Source of the DNA: Lumnitzera littorea
Taxonomy: Eukaryota; Streptophyta; Magnoliopsida; Myrtales; Combretaceae
Reading direction: 5' to 3'
DNA: 64,000 nucleotides
NCBI GenBank assembly: GCA_024138015.1
Contig: JAMXBB010000009.1
Coordinates: forward strand, 89,843,049 to 89,907,048
The notes below the pieces were generated by a model, which made no database searches, had not been told where the DNA came from, and saw only the letters and a program-made list of their open reading frames with translations. The first letter of the stretch is position 1; the number at the start of each line of letters is the position of its first letter. This document shows, piece after piece, positions 36,352 through 49,600 of this stretch. A program made the position numbers and the translations under genes.

Positions 36352-37740
36352 TGTTGATAGGCATTTTCAACACATGGGCCCTAAGCCTATTTAATTAAGA
36401 TACACACTAGTTTCCAAGAGATATGTATATATTTAAATAGATACAATAGATACACTTGCTTAATTTAAAAAATTTAATAGGAGATAATGCATTTTCGGGG
36501 TTGTACACACAAAGAGGCACTACAACGAAAGGGAACAAAAATGGAAGAGAAAAGGTTAGCAAAATTTGAGAAGCTGCTAATTAGATATAATAGACTAATT
36601 GACCCTACTCAGCCTATAACTCGCTAGATGTAACTTATTAGTCTGAACTATAGGATCACTCGCCATTACTCTTTACTAAAGGAAATAAATAAGAATTAAG
36701 AGATAAACAAGAACATTAAGGTTACTTAAGAAAGGAGACTTAAAACAAGCAATAATGTAATGTATTGTCTACGTATAAGGAAGTGAGGTATTTATATGAC
36801 CTCAACTAGGATTATATTAAATAAGGAAAAGACAAAAGGGATAATGTACAAAAGATTCCAAAAACATTCCTAAAAGGGGTAAAAATGGCAAATGATACAT
36901 TGTACAATAAAGTAAGGAATCATTATAGAATATCGTGCTAGAAGACATGTGTCAAGAGGAAGTTAGAGGCTTATAGTGCTGTTGGTTAAGCTAAAATGAA
37001 TTGTAAGGTCGCTTAACAGTTGTAGAATTCTACTTAGATAATGTCAGAAGAAAATCAGTAGACAAAGTTAGCTTAATCTAGTTTAGGTCAATTCTTAGGT
37101 ACTAAAAAGCATGTTGATCCTCTTCAAATCAGGTGTCTTGATAGCTAGACTCAAATAGAGGTCTGATGCTAGTCAGTTCGGGAGCTTCTTAGATCATGGT
37201 ATGACCTCGACAATAAGTATGGTTGCTCAGTTGGTCGACATGCATGCTTAGCAGCTCAGAAACTGTGTTGGTACTTATAAGAGCTCAATACTTAGGTCGG
37301 TAGTAGTATAAAAGATAGAGATTAGAGAAGGAATCCTCATCCTGAATGGGGTTTCGAACTAGTTTTCTCTATGTGAGTCCTTGTAATCCTACGTGTGACT
37401 GGTCCAAGGAGTTGATTCTTATTAAGAGGTATGATAGGAGATATTATAGGAGATATCTTTTTTGAAATATTTTAGCCTCATCACCTATAAACGGGAGATG
37501 AAGCCCTTAGGTGAAAGTACTCTCTCTCTTCCCCTATCTCCTTTTTACATTAGAGTCTTCACTCTTCAAGACCCATGCTAACATAAGCATCCAAGTGGTC
37601 ATGTTGAAGCACTATTTAGCACCACCTAATAGTTGTTTTTTGTATTATAGGAGACCGCATACTGGAGCGAAAATGAAATTAAGAATTTTCCATCCTCTGA
37701 TGACTATAATCCAATCTTCAACAAAATTCTACCGTCAACA
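36352..37740 (+). repeat. Element D 3' LTR
   Basis: Begins TGTTGATAGGC and ends CCGTCAACA, matching inverted TGTTGA termini. Its last 300 bases match 13855-14161. The start is inferred from termini alone. Confidence 0.55.
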
Positions 37741-39880
37741 ACCTTCTTACTCACTAAATTTATAGCTATAATGTGTGTTAGCAAATAGTATGTATATCTT
37801 TATTTCGTATCAAATTCATGTTAGTGAAAATTACACAAAATTAAATAGAAATTATAAATAATTAATTTAAAATGTAAATGCATTCATTTATGTCTTCTTA
37901 TTATGTGTCATGCTGTCTCATTGTAATTCTGTTCCTAATTATGTGTGTTCATACTCATGTCATCATCTCAATTTAGCAATTAGCAGCCTTCGTCTCTCTT
38001 AAAAAGAAGCATTATAAAAGATTTTTTTGACAATTATAAATAAAAGACTCTAATGCTCAAATTCTCTCATAAAGGACTCAATAACACAAATAGGCCAAAT
38101 TAAACCTAGTACTAGACCTATTAAGTAAAACCTTATCATATTCGTTTATAAGTCCTAGTCAATAAGTAGGATTAAGCAAACACAAAATAAGAAACAAAAG
38201 AGGATGAAAATAAAAACAATCGATACTCATCTTTCTAGCTGTAGCTTATACATTGACCGACTTGTTTATGACAAAGAAAAAAAGAAAATGTTGTCTAAGT
38301 ACTTTAGCCAATTAATATTCATTCTGCGACCGACCAAACCTTTGAAGAAATTGTTTTGATCGACTAGTCTTCAACCTTCTGTTGTGTAACTTTACTTGGC
38401 CTAAAATCTTCAATGTTGACCTAATTAGATTTTCCTTGCATTTTCAATTAGGGTTTTAATAGTATCCTCATAATTTAGTGGTGTTTTTATTTGTGTAAGA
38501 TAAGGTCTTTGTGGTCAAGAAGCCAAACCTTAATCGAACTATAGTTGACTAATTTATTAAAGAGAAAATGTCAAAACTATTACTTGATTTTTAATTTTCT
38601 TTCTAATTTCATACATAAAATTTTAAGTCTTTGAATGTCATACCTAATCAACTTTTTTCTTGTAAAATTTACTAGCTTATCATAATCTAAATCTTTAACC
38701 CATAAACATCCTTCCCTTATGGAAGAATGTGAAATTAGTTTTCCTATCTACCAAGTCTTCGTAACACACCTAAAGATTAATAACAAGCTTCGATTTTTTA
38801 CTATGAATATTGAAGGAATGAAATAGATCTTGTAGATTTATTTTATTTGAATTTTTCTTGATTTACATTCTAAGATACAATTTTGTGTAATCATAAGTCT
38901 AAATTATAAGAAAAACGTTTCATAAGGTATTTTAGAAATTCAAACAATCTTTACCATTTGTAAACTAAGGAAAATTAAGGAAAAATAAATTTAGATTATT
39001 CAAATCCAAAAAGAAAGGGTAATATGCCATGTTATTACCTTTAACTCAATTATGTAGCACCTTAGCATCTTTGCATATAGGATGGAGAAAATAAAATTGG
39101 TAAGTATAAATTCGATGAAGTTTAGATTTCAAACATTGGATGAAGTTGTCAACAAACCAAAATTTCATTGAGTATGTCATTTATTTACTTCAAATTTTAC
39201 CTGTAAACCACTTGAAACTTAGATAGTGGCTTTAATACTATGTTATTAAAATGTTATGATATCCTCAAATAAAGTGTAGTGAAAATTTAATCATCAAGAT
39301 GAGGTGTAACATGTTATAATTCATCATTAGAACTTTAAGGTTAAGTATGCTTAATGCAAAGCACTCCAAGATAGGTGACCACAAGAAGCAAATAGCACTA
39401 AGGCAAAAATAGTGATACCCTAAATGCAGCTTTATTATAACATTTTATCATGCATATCACTCTATTATAGAAGCTATTCATTAAGCTACTATGATAAACA
39501 TTATACATACAAGGCTTTACAATGAAACTATTTTGAAACTCATTAGTCAACAAAAGTATAAATTGATTTATTTACAAAACACATACACATACACACAAAA
39601 CACATGCACACACTTGTAGATACCTGTACACACATCTACGCATGCATGTGCTTGCGTATATGTACACACACACACATATATATATGATTTGCTTTTATAA
39701 TACAAAAGGAACATTTACAAAGAGTTACTCATATTATGCAAGCATAATGATTGCATAAATTTCCTAAGAGCAACCTTAGTAATTAAGACAAAAGAAAAAC
39801 AAAACAAATAGGTTTTTGTTCCACCTACTTATTTCCTCAATACAATTTTCAACTATTAGTGTCTTCAAATTCTCATAATT
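37741..39880. other. AT-rich intergenic DNA
   Basis: No gene or element edge recognised. A mixed CA/TA simple-sequence stretch occupies about 39575-39690. Confidence 0.5.
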
Positions 39881-39884
39881 CTAT

Positions 39885-40555
39885 AGGTAGTCACTTGTAT
39901 TTTTTAAAGTCACCCCTTAAGATTTGCATCTTTTAAATTACCCTATAGGATTTAACTTTTTTAAGATTTACCTATAAGATTTACTTCTCTTAATGTCATT
40001 TTATGAGGTTTACATTTTCAAAATCACTCCATGAGATTAACATATTTTTTAGGGCAATTTTATGGGATTGATAACTTTTAAGATCATCCTGCAGGATTTA
40101 CTTCTTTTGATGACCACCCCATTGGATTCATGCCTTTTAAGTTCGCTTCATAGAAGTTGCTTCTTTTGATGACCTCCCTTTGTGATTTTTATCTTTTTAA
40201 GGTCATCCTACGAGACTTGCAACTCTTAACATCACCCATAGGATTCACTCTTTTTAATGACCACTCTATGGGATTTACATTGTTGAAAGTTACCTCAAGG
40301 TATTTGCTTCTTTTGATAACCCTATTACGATTTTCTTCTTTTTAAGGTTGTCTTATAAGATTTTCTTCCTTTTACTTATTTTAGTCACCCCATAAGATGT
40401 TTGCTTTTTTGCTTCTTTTGATCACACTAAGATTGCTTCTTTTTTATTTCATTTGGTCATTCTATGGGATTTAATTTACTTTCAATCACCTTACGTGCTT
40501 TACCTTTTAAATCACCTTATGGGATTTACTTTCTATGCAGAATAGTTGTTGCTTC
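39885..40555. repeat. Degenerate minisatellite 1: TCACCCTATGGGATTT-type units
   Basis: Some twenty imperfect units of roughly 30-36 bases. Each has a word like CACCCTATGGGATTTAC followed by TTCTTTTTAAG or TTCTTTTGATGACC. Examples begin near 39915, 40025, 40085, 40245 and 40500. Homopolymer-length changes make it look irregular. Confidence 0.75.
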
Positions 40556-41500
40556 TTAAAGGATTGTTGATGCTCCCAAAACTTATCTTAAGTTCAAATA
40601 GTTAATGCTCCTTTAATTTTGAAAATCTTTTAGAAAATTCTTGAAAGGTTTCAAGATGATTGATGTTCCTAAAAGACTTCGATATGTTTTATGAAAATGG
40701 TCAAGATAGCTATGTCTCCTGAAAAGTATTTGGGATAATTGAGGTTCCTTCTTTTGAAACATTTAGGATAATCGATGTTCTTGTGAATTTTGTCATTGCA
40801 ATTATTGAGAACAACCTTAGAATGATCAACATTTTTGAAAAATGATTTTAAGATGGCTACTACTCTTAAACTTTGAAATCTTTTATCTTTATGAAAATCT
40901 TATATATATATATATTAGGATAGCTACTTATTAGTCCCTTTAGTAAAGACAATCGCAAGCTACAATGGTTAATACCTTATGCGTTATATCAAGGCACTAA
41001 TTAGGTCCAAGTGTAGCTTGTGGTATGTCACATCTACAACCTAGTGCACGAGTTAGGTAAACTTTTTACTATTATTTAACTTTGAGCCATAATTTAGTCT
41101 TAACCTACCCTCATTTTCATGATACTATTACACATGTAGCTTGATTCCTACATTCCATAGTATATCATTCTTTACTCCTATGACTTTTAACAATGTAGGA
41201 TAGCTTTTAAAATTTTTGTAAAGGATTGGTTAAGCTCCTAAAATCTAAAAGGGGTAGGATAGCTTATGCTCCTAAATTTTGAAGGTGATTATCCTTCTAG
41301 AATCTTTGAAGAGACTTTTGAAAAAAACATGATGGCTTGCACTTTTAAGATAGTTTATGCTCTTACAATTCTTTTTTCTTTTTCTTTTAAATGTTGGATA
41401 GCTTGTGCTCCTACTCTTTTTTGAAAAGATAATTTTTTGAAAACTTTTTTCTTTTGAAAACAAAGTTCGGATAGCTAATGCTCTTGGGATTTTTTGAACA
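40556..41500. repeat. Degenerate minisatellite 2: GGATAGCTAATGCTCCT-type units
   Basis: A word like GGATAGCTTATGCTCCTAAAA recurs with TTTTGAAAA spacers. Examples are near 40565, 40600, 40705, 40735, 41255, 41395 and 41470. It starts where array 1 ends. An (AT) run is near 40905. Confidence 0.7.
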
Positions 41501-43079
41501 TTTTTTTTTTTCTTTAAGAAGAGAATTGCTAATTGATAGGGAAATCTTATTGGCTCTAAATGATGTAGATAACTGGTAAACCCATCTTATTGCCCTTAAG
41601 TTACATGCACTTTTCTTGATTGCTTCAAAGTCTCTCTTGAACTCTATGCTTGTGTTACCTTTTAGTTAATGTGGCTGAAATGGTGACCTATAGAAAATAT
41701 TTTTCAAGGAAAATTCCTTTTCGTGCCCTTACTTATTATTGTTTCAAAAAAAATTTATCCCAGAAAAGGAATTACGTTTTCTTGAGTAATTTATCCAAGA
41801 GGACTTATAGTTTCGAGTTACTTACTTCACTTACAACTAAGATTCCAAAAATTTGGGTATGTTTAGGTAGTATACATTAGTTGATCTAATAAGTTCCTCA
41901 AGGATGTAATGTGGGTCTTGGTCAACAACTAACATAATTGAAAAAAATCATGTTCTGGCCAAATTTTAAAAAATGATTTCCTCAATCAAGTTTACAAGTT
42001 AAGAACCTTAAGAAATAAGTTAAGATGATCTTGCTCCAATTTCATAAGTAAATTGTTGACTTAGGATAATTTGATTCCTTTCAGGCAGTAACGTAGGTAG
42101 GCTGTGATCTTAATACCTAGGCTTGGTCTTTATGTTTTATAAGGAATTTTAGGTTAAAAACCTTAATTCGTATCCTGAACGAGACTCTTAGGGATGATTT
42201 CTCTCTCTTCTTTTTTTATCTTTCTTTCTCTTTTTTCTTTTCTCTCTTTTGGTTTTTTTCACTCTATTATTTATTCTCTCTTCTTCTTTTTTTTCTCCTT
42301 TTCTTTTTCATTCTGTTTTTTTTTTTCCTTTCTTTCATTTCTTTATCGCCCTCTATCTTTTAGGATTCCCTATCTATCAATGGTTTAAAGCTCAAAGTGT
42401 TTATGTTTGGCTTAACAAATAGAAAGTTTAGGAAAAAAAAATTACCCATGGCTACACATTTTCATGAATTCAGACAATTGTGGCAAAAACAAATTAGTCT
42501 ATTTGCTCTTCCTTTATTAATAATTATATAAACTCTTGATTACCTCCTTATGAGGTAGTTCTTGATAAAGTTTACATTTTTTTTAGAATACTCCCCTAAA
42601 GCCTTAAAGGGTTGACTCATGTATTGTATGTAAGATAGACCTCCTTTTAAGGAATGAGTTAATGTCTCTCCATTCTTTCAATGTTAAGGGGTTTATCTTT
42701 GGAAATTTATTTTCCCTTATTGTTCTAAACTTGCTTAAGAAAAGTATAAGCCTTGGTTTAAAAATTGGAGCAACTTAGTTTTCAAATTCATGTATACTCC
42801 TGCTTACCCCAATCATGTAGGACCCTTTTGATGAGCATTCTTCAAATTTGATAGCTCTTTTGCCAATCATACGAATTTAGCTTAATCAACTCAAAAATGA
42901 AAGAATAAAGTTTGTGCAAATTTTATTAATTAATTTTTACAATTACAAAGCTTAATAGAAAATTAGCAAATCAATTGCTACAATAATCTTTCCTTTTGTG
43001 AAAATGTACCCCATGTTGTGGTCCTTTTCTTTTTCCCTTAATTGCTTCAACATCTTGATGGTTGACTCTTTAAGATTCT
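41501..43079. other. Intergenic DNA with a long pyrimidine tract
   Basis: 42194-42360 is almost entirely T and C on the plus strand. Nothing else was recognised. It may be the 3' side of the gag relic to the right. Confidence 0.5.
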
Positions 43080-44250
43080 TAGGAGGATTATCATCATTAT
43101 TAGGCTTACTATTTTGTATGAAATCTAGTTAAATGAGTCTAACATCAATGAGATCTCGAATTTTGTTCTTCAATCTCTAGCAGTATCTATTGAGTGACCT
43201 TTTTAGCCCATGTAGTATTCACATTGTACTTCAAGAATAGAATTTCATGGCTTTTATCCTAATTTAGTGACTTCACAAGTTAGGTTGTTCACTTTACTTA
43301 ATTCATGAAAGGCTTGAGATAGGGGTATTGATATTTGAGTGAATTGTCTCTTTTGGATCTTTGAAATTTGTCCTTTATTTGAGGGATTTGGATTCATGCT
43401 AACTAAATGGGCTTATGTTTGGTTAAATAGGTATTGTAGAATAGGCCCTAGGGTTTTCTATAGTTACAACCACTTCTCTGTTCTCATTTGATGGGGTTGT
43501 CTTTTTCTCAATTTGATTTGGGCCCATCAGTTTTCTAGCTAACATAGCTTCTTCAATTACTTCTAACCATTACTTACATCTACAAAATTGATTTCTGTGT
43601 CCCTTAGTGTTGATGAAAATGGAGATGAGGTATCTCTTTAGTAAAGGTGGAGTAATTTTAGCAACCGTTTCTCTCCTCTTTTTAGCATACTCCTTGAAAG
43701 TTTCAACCCTCCTTTTTTCATATCTTGTAGGTTAACCATAAATGGGGCTACTTCAATATTGAACTTGTATTGCTCATAGAAAGCTCTTGTAAGCTTATCC
43801 TAGATGTTTACCTCATTTATGTCTAGTTAAGCATATAAGATTATGGCTTAGCCTATGAAGCTATCTTTGAACGTTTGTATCATAAGTTAGTCATAATGGT
43901 ATACCAAGCCACTCTCCACAAGTATAACCTAATCTGTAGAATGAGGTAACCTATTTTATTATATTTCTCAAATTTAAGGGCTCTAAACTTTTAAGGTAGT
44001 CTCTATTCTCACTTGCTTAGATGTTGACAAAGCCCGTCTTTTTTAAGCCATTTGGTCCCATGAGGTTCTATATCTACTTCGTGATCTTCTGGAATAGCTT
44101 CTTTTCTAGGTACTTCTGTTTCTCTACTAATTTCTTCATTGAAATCCTATTATTATCATTCTCAGACTTGTCTCTTTTAAATTCGAGTTTTGAAGAACTA
44201 AATTGTTTTAGGCCATCTTTTGGAGCATTTGCTTGATCTTTGTCATGTCT
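43080..44250 (-). pseudogene. Tat/Ogre-type gag relic
   Basis: On the minus strand, near 43740-43815, the blocks KLTRAFYEQYKFNIEVAP and NLQDMKK are read. After a shift FKEYAKKRRETVAKI follows (43680-43715). Further on come LEVIEEAMLARK (43530-43570) and a knuckle-like CEYYMG.KGHSIDTARD (43175-43230). This order and spacing match the central and C-terminal parts of Tat-lineage gag proteins. Several stops and shifts break it. No protease or RT follows to the left, so the element is truncated; its LTRs were not found. Confidence 0.7.
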
Positions 44251-44479
44251 TCTAAGTGGTCATCCTGTGTTTAAGACAACTTACTTCAAACATTGTAGAT
44301 GTTGTAGCAAGTGATGAATGGGCTTTGATTTGGGCCTTAATCCCTTGAAGCAAAATTTAAAGCCTACAAAACCATCACCCTGTTAGCTTTTTTCTCCCCC
44401 TTTCCCTTCTTTTTTTTTTTTCTTTTCTTTTTTTGAAAAACACTCTCTTTTATTGGAACACAAATATTTATATTATAAC

Positions 44480-44610
44480 AAGGACTTTGAGTGATTATAT
44501 TTATGCAAGTAAAACATGCTAAGTTTGTTATGCTACTTTGTTAACATGCAAAATCCATTTGAAGCATTTCTATTTGTTGGAAAACTTTGTCATATCATTT
44601 AATTGCTATG
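44480..44610 (+). other. Upstream flank of the broken AAP copy
   Basis: Matches 58660-58785 upstream of the intact AAP gene (shared ATGCTAAGTTTG and GCTACTTTGTTAACAT). The match is cut by the insertion at 44611 and resumes at 46291. Confidence 0.8.
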
Positions 44611-46290
44611 AGTTAATTATGGTTGAATCAACTAGGAATAAGTAGGCTCAAGTAGAGCTCAAATGGATTAGGCCTTGATCTTACTTCTTGCTCATTGATT
44701 CCTACAAAAAGCCCCTTGTAGTTATAACCAACGGGGTCCTCTGATACTTAAGTTAGTAAGGAGGACTAAGAGAAGGAGGGAGTGGGCACTAAGGACCTAC
44801 GGGATAGTGCTCGTCCAGTATGTGTGTAGGATGCTGTGAGTTAAGAGTATGTATGGAAAATGAACCTAAAAAGTGGAGAGAGAGAGATAGAGAGATCTTC
44901 ACCTTGTGGTGTTTGGTACCTTTTATAGGCATTACCTGTGATGGGAATAAAGCTACAGGACCCCTAACTCACAGTTGAGCTCAAGGCTTCGAAGGTTTGA
45001 CATAGTGAATCCTCTTACTTAAGCCAACTCCTGCTGAGGCGAAACTAATCATGACTACTAATCAACTCCTAATGGTGAGCCTAGTGAACACATCTCTTGA
45101 AAATCGTATGTCAATTAGAAGGATGCCTTGATAACAGCTAAACTCTGCATACTTGCATGACCCTGACCGAACTGACCACTTGCTTGGCAACATTGGTGTC
45201 GAGAGGTAGAGATATTGACCTTACACGAACCCTTAACCACCCTTGCTCAGCCTCCTAACTGGGTCGTACTGTTTTGTCTACATCTTCCAATAGTATCACT
45301 AATACATTGTTGCTACGTATTTAGGACCACATGAAGAATCTGTTACACTAATTATTTTTTCTTGAATATTCATTTTTACCCTTTGCATTATTTGTACATT
45401 ACCTCTTTGGGACAATACCCTTTTTGTCTTTTTCATTTTTAGGCAAGTTTTCCTAAATTCTCGAATATAAATACCTACTGTATATGTAGCTGTAGATGAT
45501 CTTATTAGCATTAATATACAAAATATTCCTTTTATGAGTGTTGCTTTCGTTAGCTTGTTTATTAGCTTATTTACTCTCATTTTACTCTTATCCTAACCCT
45601 TAAGTAGAGTTAGGTGGCAAGTAACTTCACAAGATTAACTCATGCATCATATCTAGCTACACTGTGAGTCCTCGAAAGTTTTGTTGATATGTCATATCCT
45701 TTGAAGTTGTTCGTGAGTTTGCTTACTTTCTCTCATTTTTGTTCTTTCATGTACTTCCCCATTACTCATTTCAAGTTTTCAGCAAGTTTGGACCTACCTA
45801 TATGACTAGCCTTGTCTATTCTTAGCTACAGCTCACATCAACCTGGGTACATAGTGGTTTAGGGTTTTCTTATATTAATCGTAGGCTGATAACTTGTGCC
45901 TTAGTGGAGACTGGGCAACTTAGAAGGTAGTCGACCATGATTGGCTTAGCAACCAAATTTGTAGCTCAAAGGTCTAACATCCACAGGCGATGTTGGGTGT
46001 ATCGACCGTATCATGGATGTCAAATGGCCATTAATGGATCGTAGTGGAAAGCTAGTGCTTAAGACAAAGGAGTAGTATGTGGTGGTGTCTAGCAAGTGCT
46101 TAGTTAAGAATGAGTTGAGAGCCAAGTTAATGTTAGGTGGTCAATACATACGGGCACGATGGTCGAACTAGCTTGCTAGGTTGAGACGTTGTAAGATCAC
46201 TGAACATGTCATAATATAGAGGACAAGTGTGCTGCTCACCTACATGTTTGTATGCTAAATCCAAGGTTGGGTGAGAATTAGGTGTCAACA
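44611..46290 (-). mobile_element. Solo Tat-like LTR upstream of the broken AAP copy
   Basis: It separates two blocks that are adjacent in the intact paralogue. On the minus strand it begins TGTTGACACC, typical of Tat LTRs. It has a TATA-like GCCTATAAAAGGTA near 44918. Flanks CTATG (44606-44610) and CTAAG (46291-46295) match at 4 of 5. Without the solo LTR nested in it, it is about 773 bp. The outer left base pair is not TG, so that edge may have mutated or be off by a few bases. Confidence 0.75.
44939..45840 (+). mobile_element. Solo LTR of the element A/B/C family
   Basis: Starts TGATGGGAATAAAGCTACAGG, closely resembling the minus-strand start of the element C LTRs. The TATA-like GAATATAAATACC is near 45465, and it ends CTCACATCA. 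A perfect ACCTG duplication flanks it (44934-44938 and 45841-45845). No internal sequence. Confidence 0.93.
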
Positions 46291-46616
46291 CTAAGATTGT
46301 GTAAGTGAAATTCCAATCTATAGAAATTATAGAAGAAATATCTTGTCAAGCTTACTATATAAGTTTTTTTTTTTTACTCAACATTCAAAATAATGAAGAT
46401 GGGAGAGATTTCGAACTTAGCAAATGATCATCACCAACCTAGCTACCAAGCCTTTGATGTCTCCATTAATATGAATAATTCTAAAAATGGTAAAGCATCC
46501 TTCAATTACTTAGATGATGATGGTTGCTCAAACGCATTGGTATCGTCTTTTCCTTCCTTAACCTTTTGGTATTCATTTTAGGATAAATAGCTATGTGAGA
46601 GTTTCAATATGCTATC

Positions 46617-49600
46617 TGTGAGACCCAATAATTTTAGTAATCAAGATTGAACATTTGATTTAAGGGAATGTAAGCCTTGCACTTTAGTGAGTAGTCTTCA
46701 ATGATCAATTTAGGGCACTTGCAAAAGTAATTTGATCGATTTAGAAATTTACAAGAAGGTTATGGATATTAGTCAACAAGACACCATATAAAAAATATAA
46801 CAAAATGATAAAAATATAGTTAAGATAACTAATTTTAATACATTATTCTATAATTATTGAAACTACATAAAATAGGTTTCAATAATTGACGAAATTCCAA
46901 TGATAAAATTATATGAGTAATAAAATTATTAAATGATAAGAAATGACTTGTAGATAACATGTATGCTCATTGTGTATAATTATTATGTACAAATATGTAC
47001 ACCTATGATTACTAGAATACTTAAACATATGTAAAAAAAAAATAGAAATTGGTAAAGAAAATATTAATTAATTAAAAAATGTGTGGCAACTTAGGAAATT
47101 AATGCTAAGGTGTGGTGTAAAACCTGTAACTAAAAGTTCGGATTCAATATATAAGATTTAGGATGATTGGATAAGGTGTTCGATTGAGCCTAAATGATAC
47201 AACAAAGTTAGAAATATTAATAAAAGTGATCCCGTAAATTTGAATTTAGGAAAATAAGTAATAAAATAATATAATATTATAATATCAAATTATAAGCATA
47301 TTATTTATTATTTATCGGAAATGCATAAAATGAGTTTTGATAACTAACGAGCTACTAGAGATAAATTATATGTACACTAAAATTATAGAATAACATAAAT
47401 AATATTTAGGAGTATTTATTTATATTTCATATGTATTTACATGTAAGTAAAAATATGTGAAATTACCTAAAATGCTTGAAAAATGTTAAAATAATGCTAA
47501 ATAATTAAAGAAAATTACAAAAAAAAAATAAATAAATAATAAAAAAATAAAGGAAAAGTAAGGATTTTTCCAGAATCAAGTTGTCGCATGTTAGGGTAGA
47601 AAGAAAAAAAATGAACCAATTAGAATAAACTAACTAAAAAGCAAAATGGGAAGAAAATAAGGTTAAATGTCAACTAAAAAATTAATAAAAAATCTCCATG
47701 CAGCTTTATAAGTACCTAAACCTTAATTGAAACTAATTTGGTCTATTTGGAGTGCAAGAAAAATAGAGAGAACCGAAAAAGAGAGAACTAGGGTTTTCTT
47801 AAAAAAATTAGAAAAAATCTGTGCAATTAAAGCTTGTAGAGCCAACCCACACCCAATAGCCACCTAGAAGTGAATCGCCACCACCAACATGCCTCACCAC
47901 CATCACTTAGACTGACCAAAAACCCTAAGACCACCACTGATGGCCAAAGTCCAACGATCAAGTGAGTCCAATTTCAACTTAAATTTGTCTAATTTATTTA
48001 GTATTTTGATATTTTTATGTATGTAGATTTAGGAAAAAATATTGATTTGATTAAATTATATCTAAAAATATATAGTGCTTAAGAAACTGTGTAAACCTAA
48101 ACATATTTCAATTTAGAAATAAATAGCCTTATAAGTATAGTTTTGAGCTCAATTTTTTTGTATAGACCATTTAGAGGATGTAAAATAGTGCTATGAAGCC
48201 CTATCTTAGAAATGAATTTTCAAAAATTTTAGGTAATTTTTAAGCCTTTAAATTATATATATAATTAGTGATTTTGAGGTTAATTAGTGGTTAATTGAAT
48301 AATTACTAATTTATTGTATAATTAGATGTTTTAAGATATTCATATCTAATGTAGCATGATATTTGTAATATTTAGGGTGTTAGATGTAATTATTAAGAAC
48401 ATTATGTAGTAAATATATGTAATTTTAATAGTATGTGAAATTGGAATTATGATAAATATAAAATATTAGGTTAAAATGGATAATATAATAATAATAGTAA
48501 TATATAATAAATTTATAAGAAACTTAAATTTAGGTAATTATACAAAAATGTAAAATTTTCTTACATTGGAAATAAATTCAATATATAAATAAGGTATAGT
48601 GTGTATTATATAGGTTAAAATATTAGCTAAGGACTAAAAGTGGTATTTAGAATACTTGAATATAATGTGATTAATTTCACATTATAGTTCAGAACACACT
48701 CTTAGGATTTACATATAATACTTGTAGTTGGAACTAATTTAGAACCTAAATAAGAATCGAATTTGAAAACCGAATCTTAAACCAACCTAGAATGAATCGG
48801 TAAAAAATGATAATATATATATATATATATATGGAAAACTAAGTTAAATCATAACCTAAAGTTTATACATAACATAAGGATATAAATAGTTAAAAAGTAT
48901 TTATATTATAGGACACGCAGAGATGAGTAACATGTGACCAGTTGAGTGAGCTAACTAAAGACTTCAAGTAAGTTGGGTCCAATGCTTTATTGTATTTCAA
49001 AGTACAATTTTAAAGTACTTGGAAGCTTAGGATTGTGTATGATTGTACTTACATGTAGTTATATGCATGTGCCTGTATGTATTTGACTTCGTGTTGAAAT
49101 TTGTGTTGTGTTTGGTGTTTATTGTGAATTGAATGGTGTGAAATTGTTTGATCACCCTAAATCATACTTAATCATAACGGACCTAAATACCCTAATTAGA
49201 TATGCATTGTAACCTTTTAGGAGACTATTAGGATTCCCCAACTAAACACCAACACCTTCGAAAGAGATATTACTAGATAGTATAATAGTTTTTTCTTCAT
49301 CCTTAGCCAAACTAAGCAACATAAGAGAAGGTTACAATAAGGATGAGAGCAATGGTTCGAAGGATAGTCATGAGGAGAGCGATATCTCTATTGCATAAAT
49401 CTGGATTGGTTGTAAGTTGTTGCATAAACATGAAAACTCCTCAACATGGATTAGAGTAGGTGAAATTCCTCTTATTTCACAACGGATCAGACCATGTTGT
49501 GTGATAGCATTTGCTTGTTGCATTGTATATAATTAATTGTTTAATAACCTTGTTTGTGTTTGTTATACATTCATAAGTCTCTAACCTAACTTACTGAGTT

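Larger units (their letters stand above)
13818..37740 (+). mobile_element. Element D: Tat-like Ty3/gypsy relic, the outermost layer of the nest
   Basis: The 3' parts of two LTR copies match: 13818-14161 against parts of 36450-37740, sharing R-region landmarks such as TCTCCTTTT...ATTAGAGTCTTCACTC and the end ATTCTACC..CAACA. After the left LTR comes a decayed Tat-type primer site. The internal DNA is 14162-14578 plus 33624-36351 and has no recognisable gag or pol, so D looks like a non-autonomous or deleted copy. The left LTR lacks roughly 1 kb present in the right LTR, and its true start was not found. Element A is inserted inside D. Confidence 0.6.

Noticed and set aside
39885..41500. CRISPR-like regular repeats
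   Set aside because: This is eukaryotic DNA, the units are highly degenerate, spacing is irregular and there are no cas genes.
44250..46290. Treating the solo Tat-like LTR at 44611 as the 5' LTR of the gag relic at 43-44 kb
   Set aside because: AAP upstream sequence (44480-44610) lies between them and there is no primer binding site next to the LTR.
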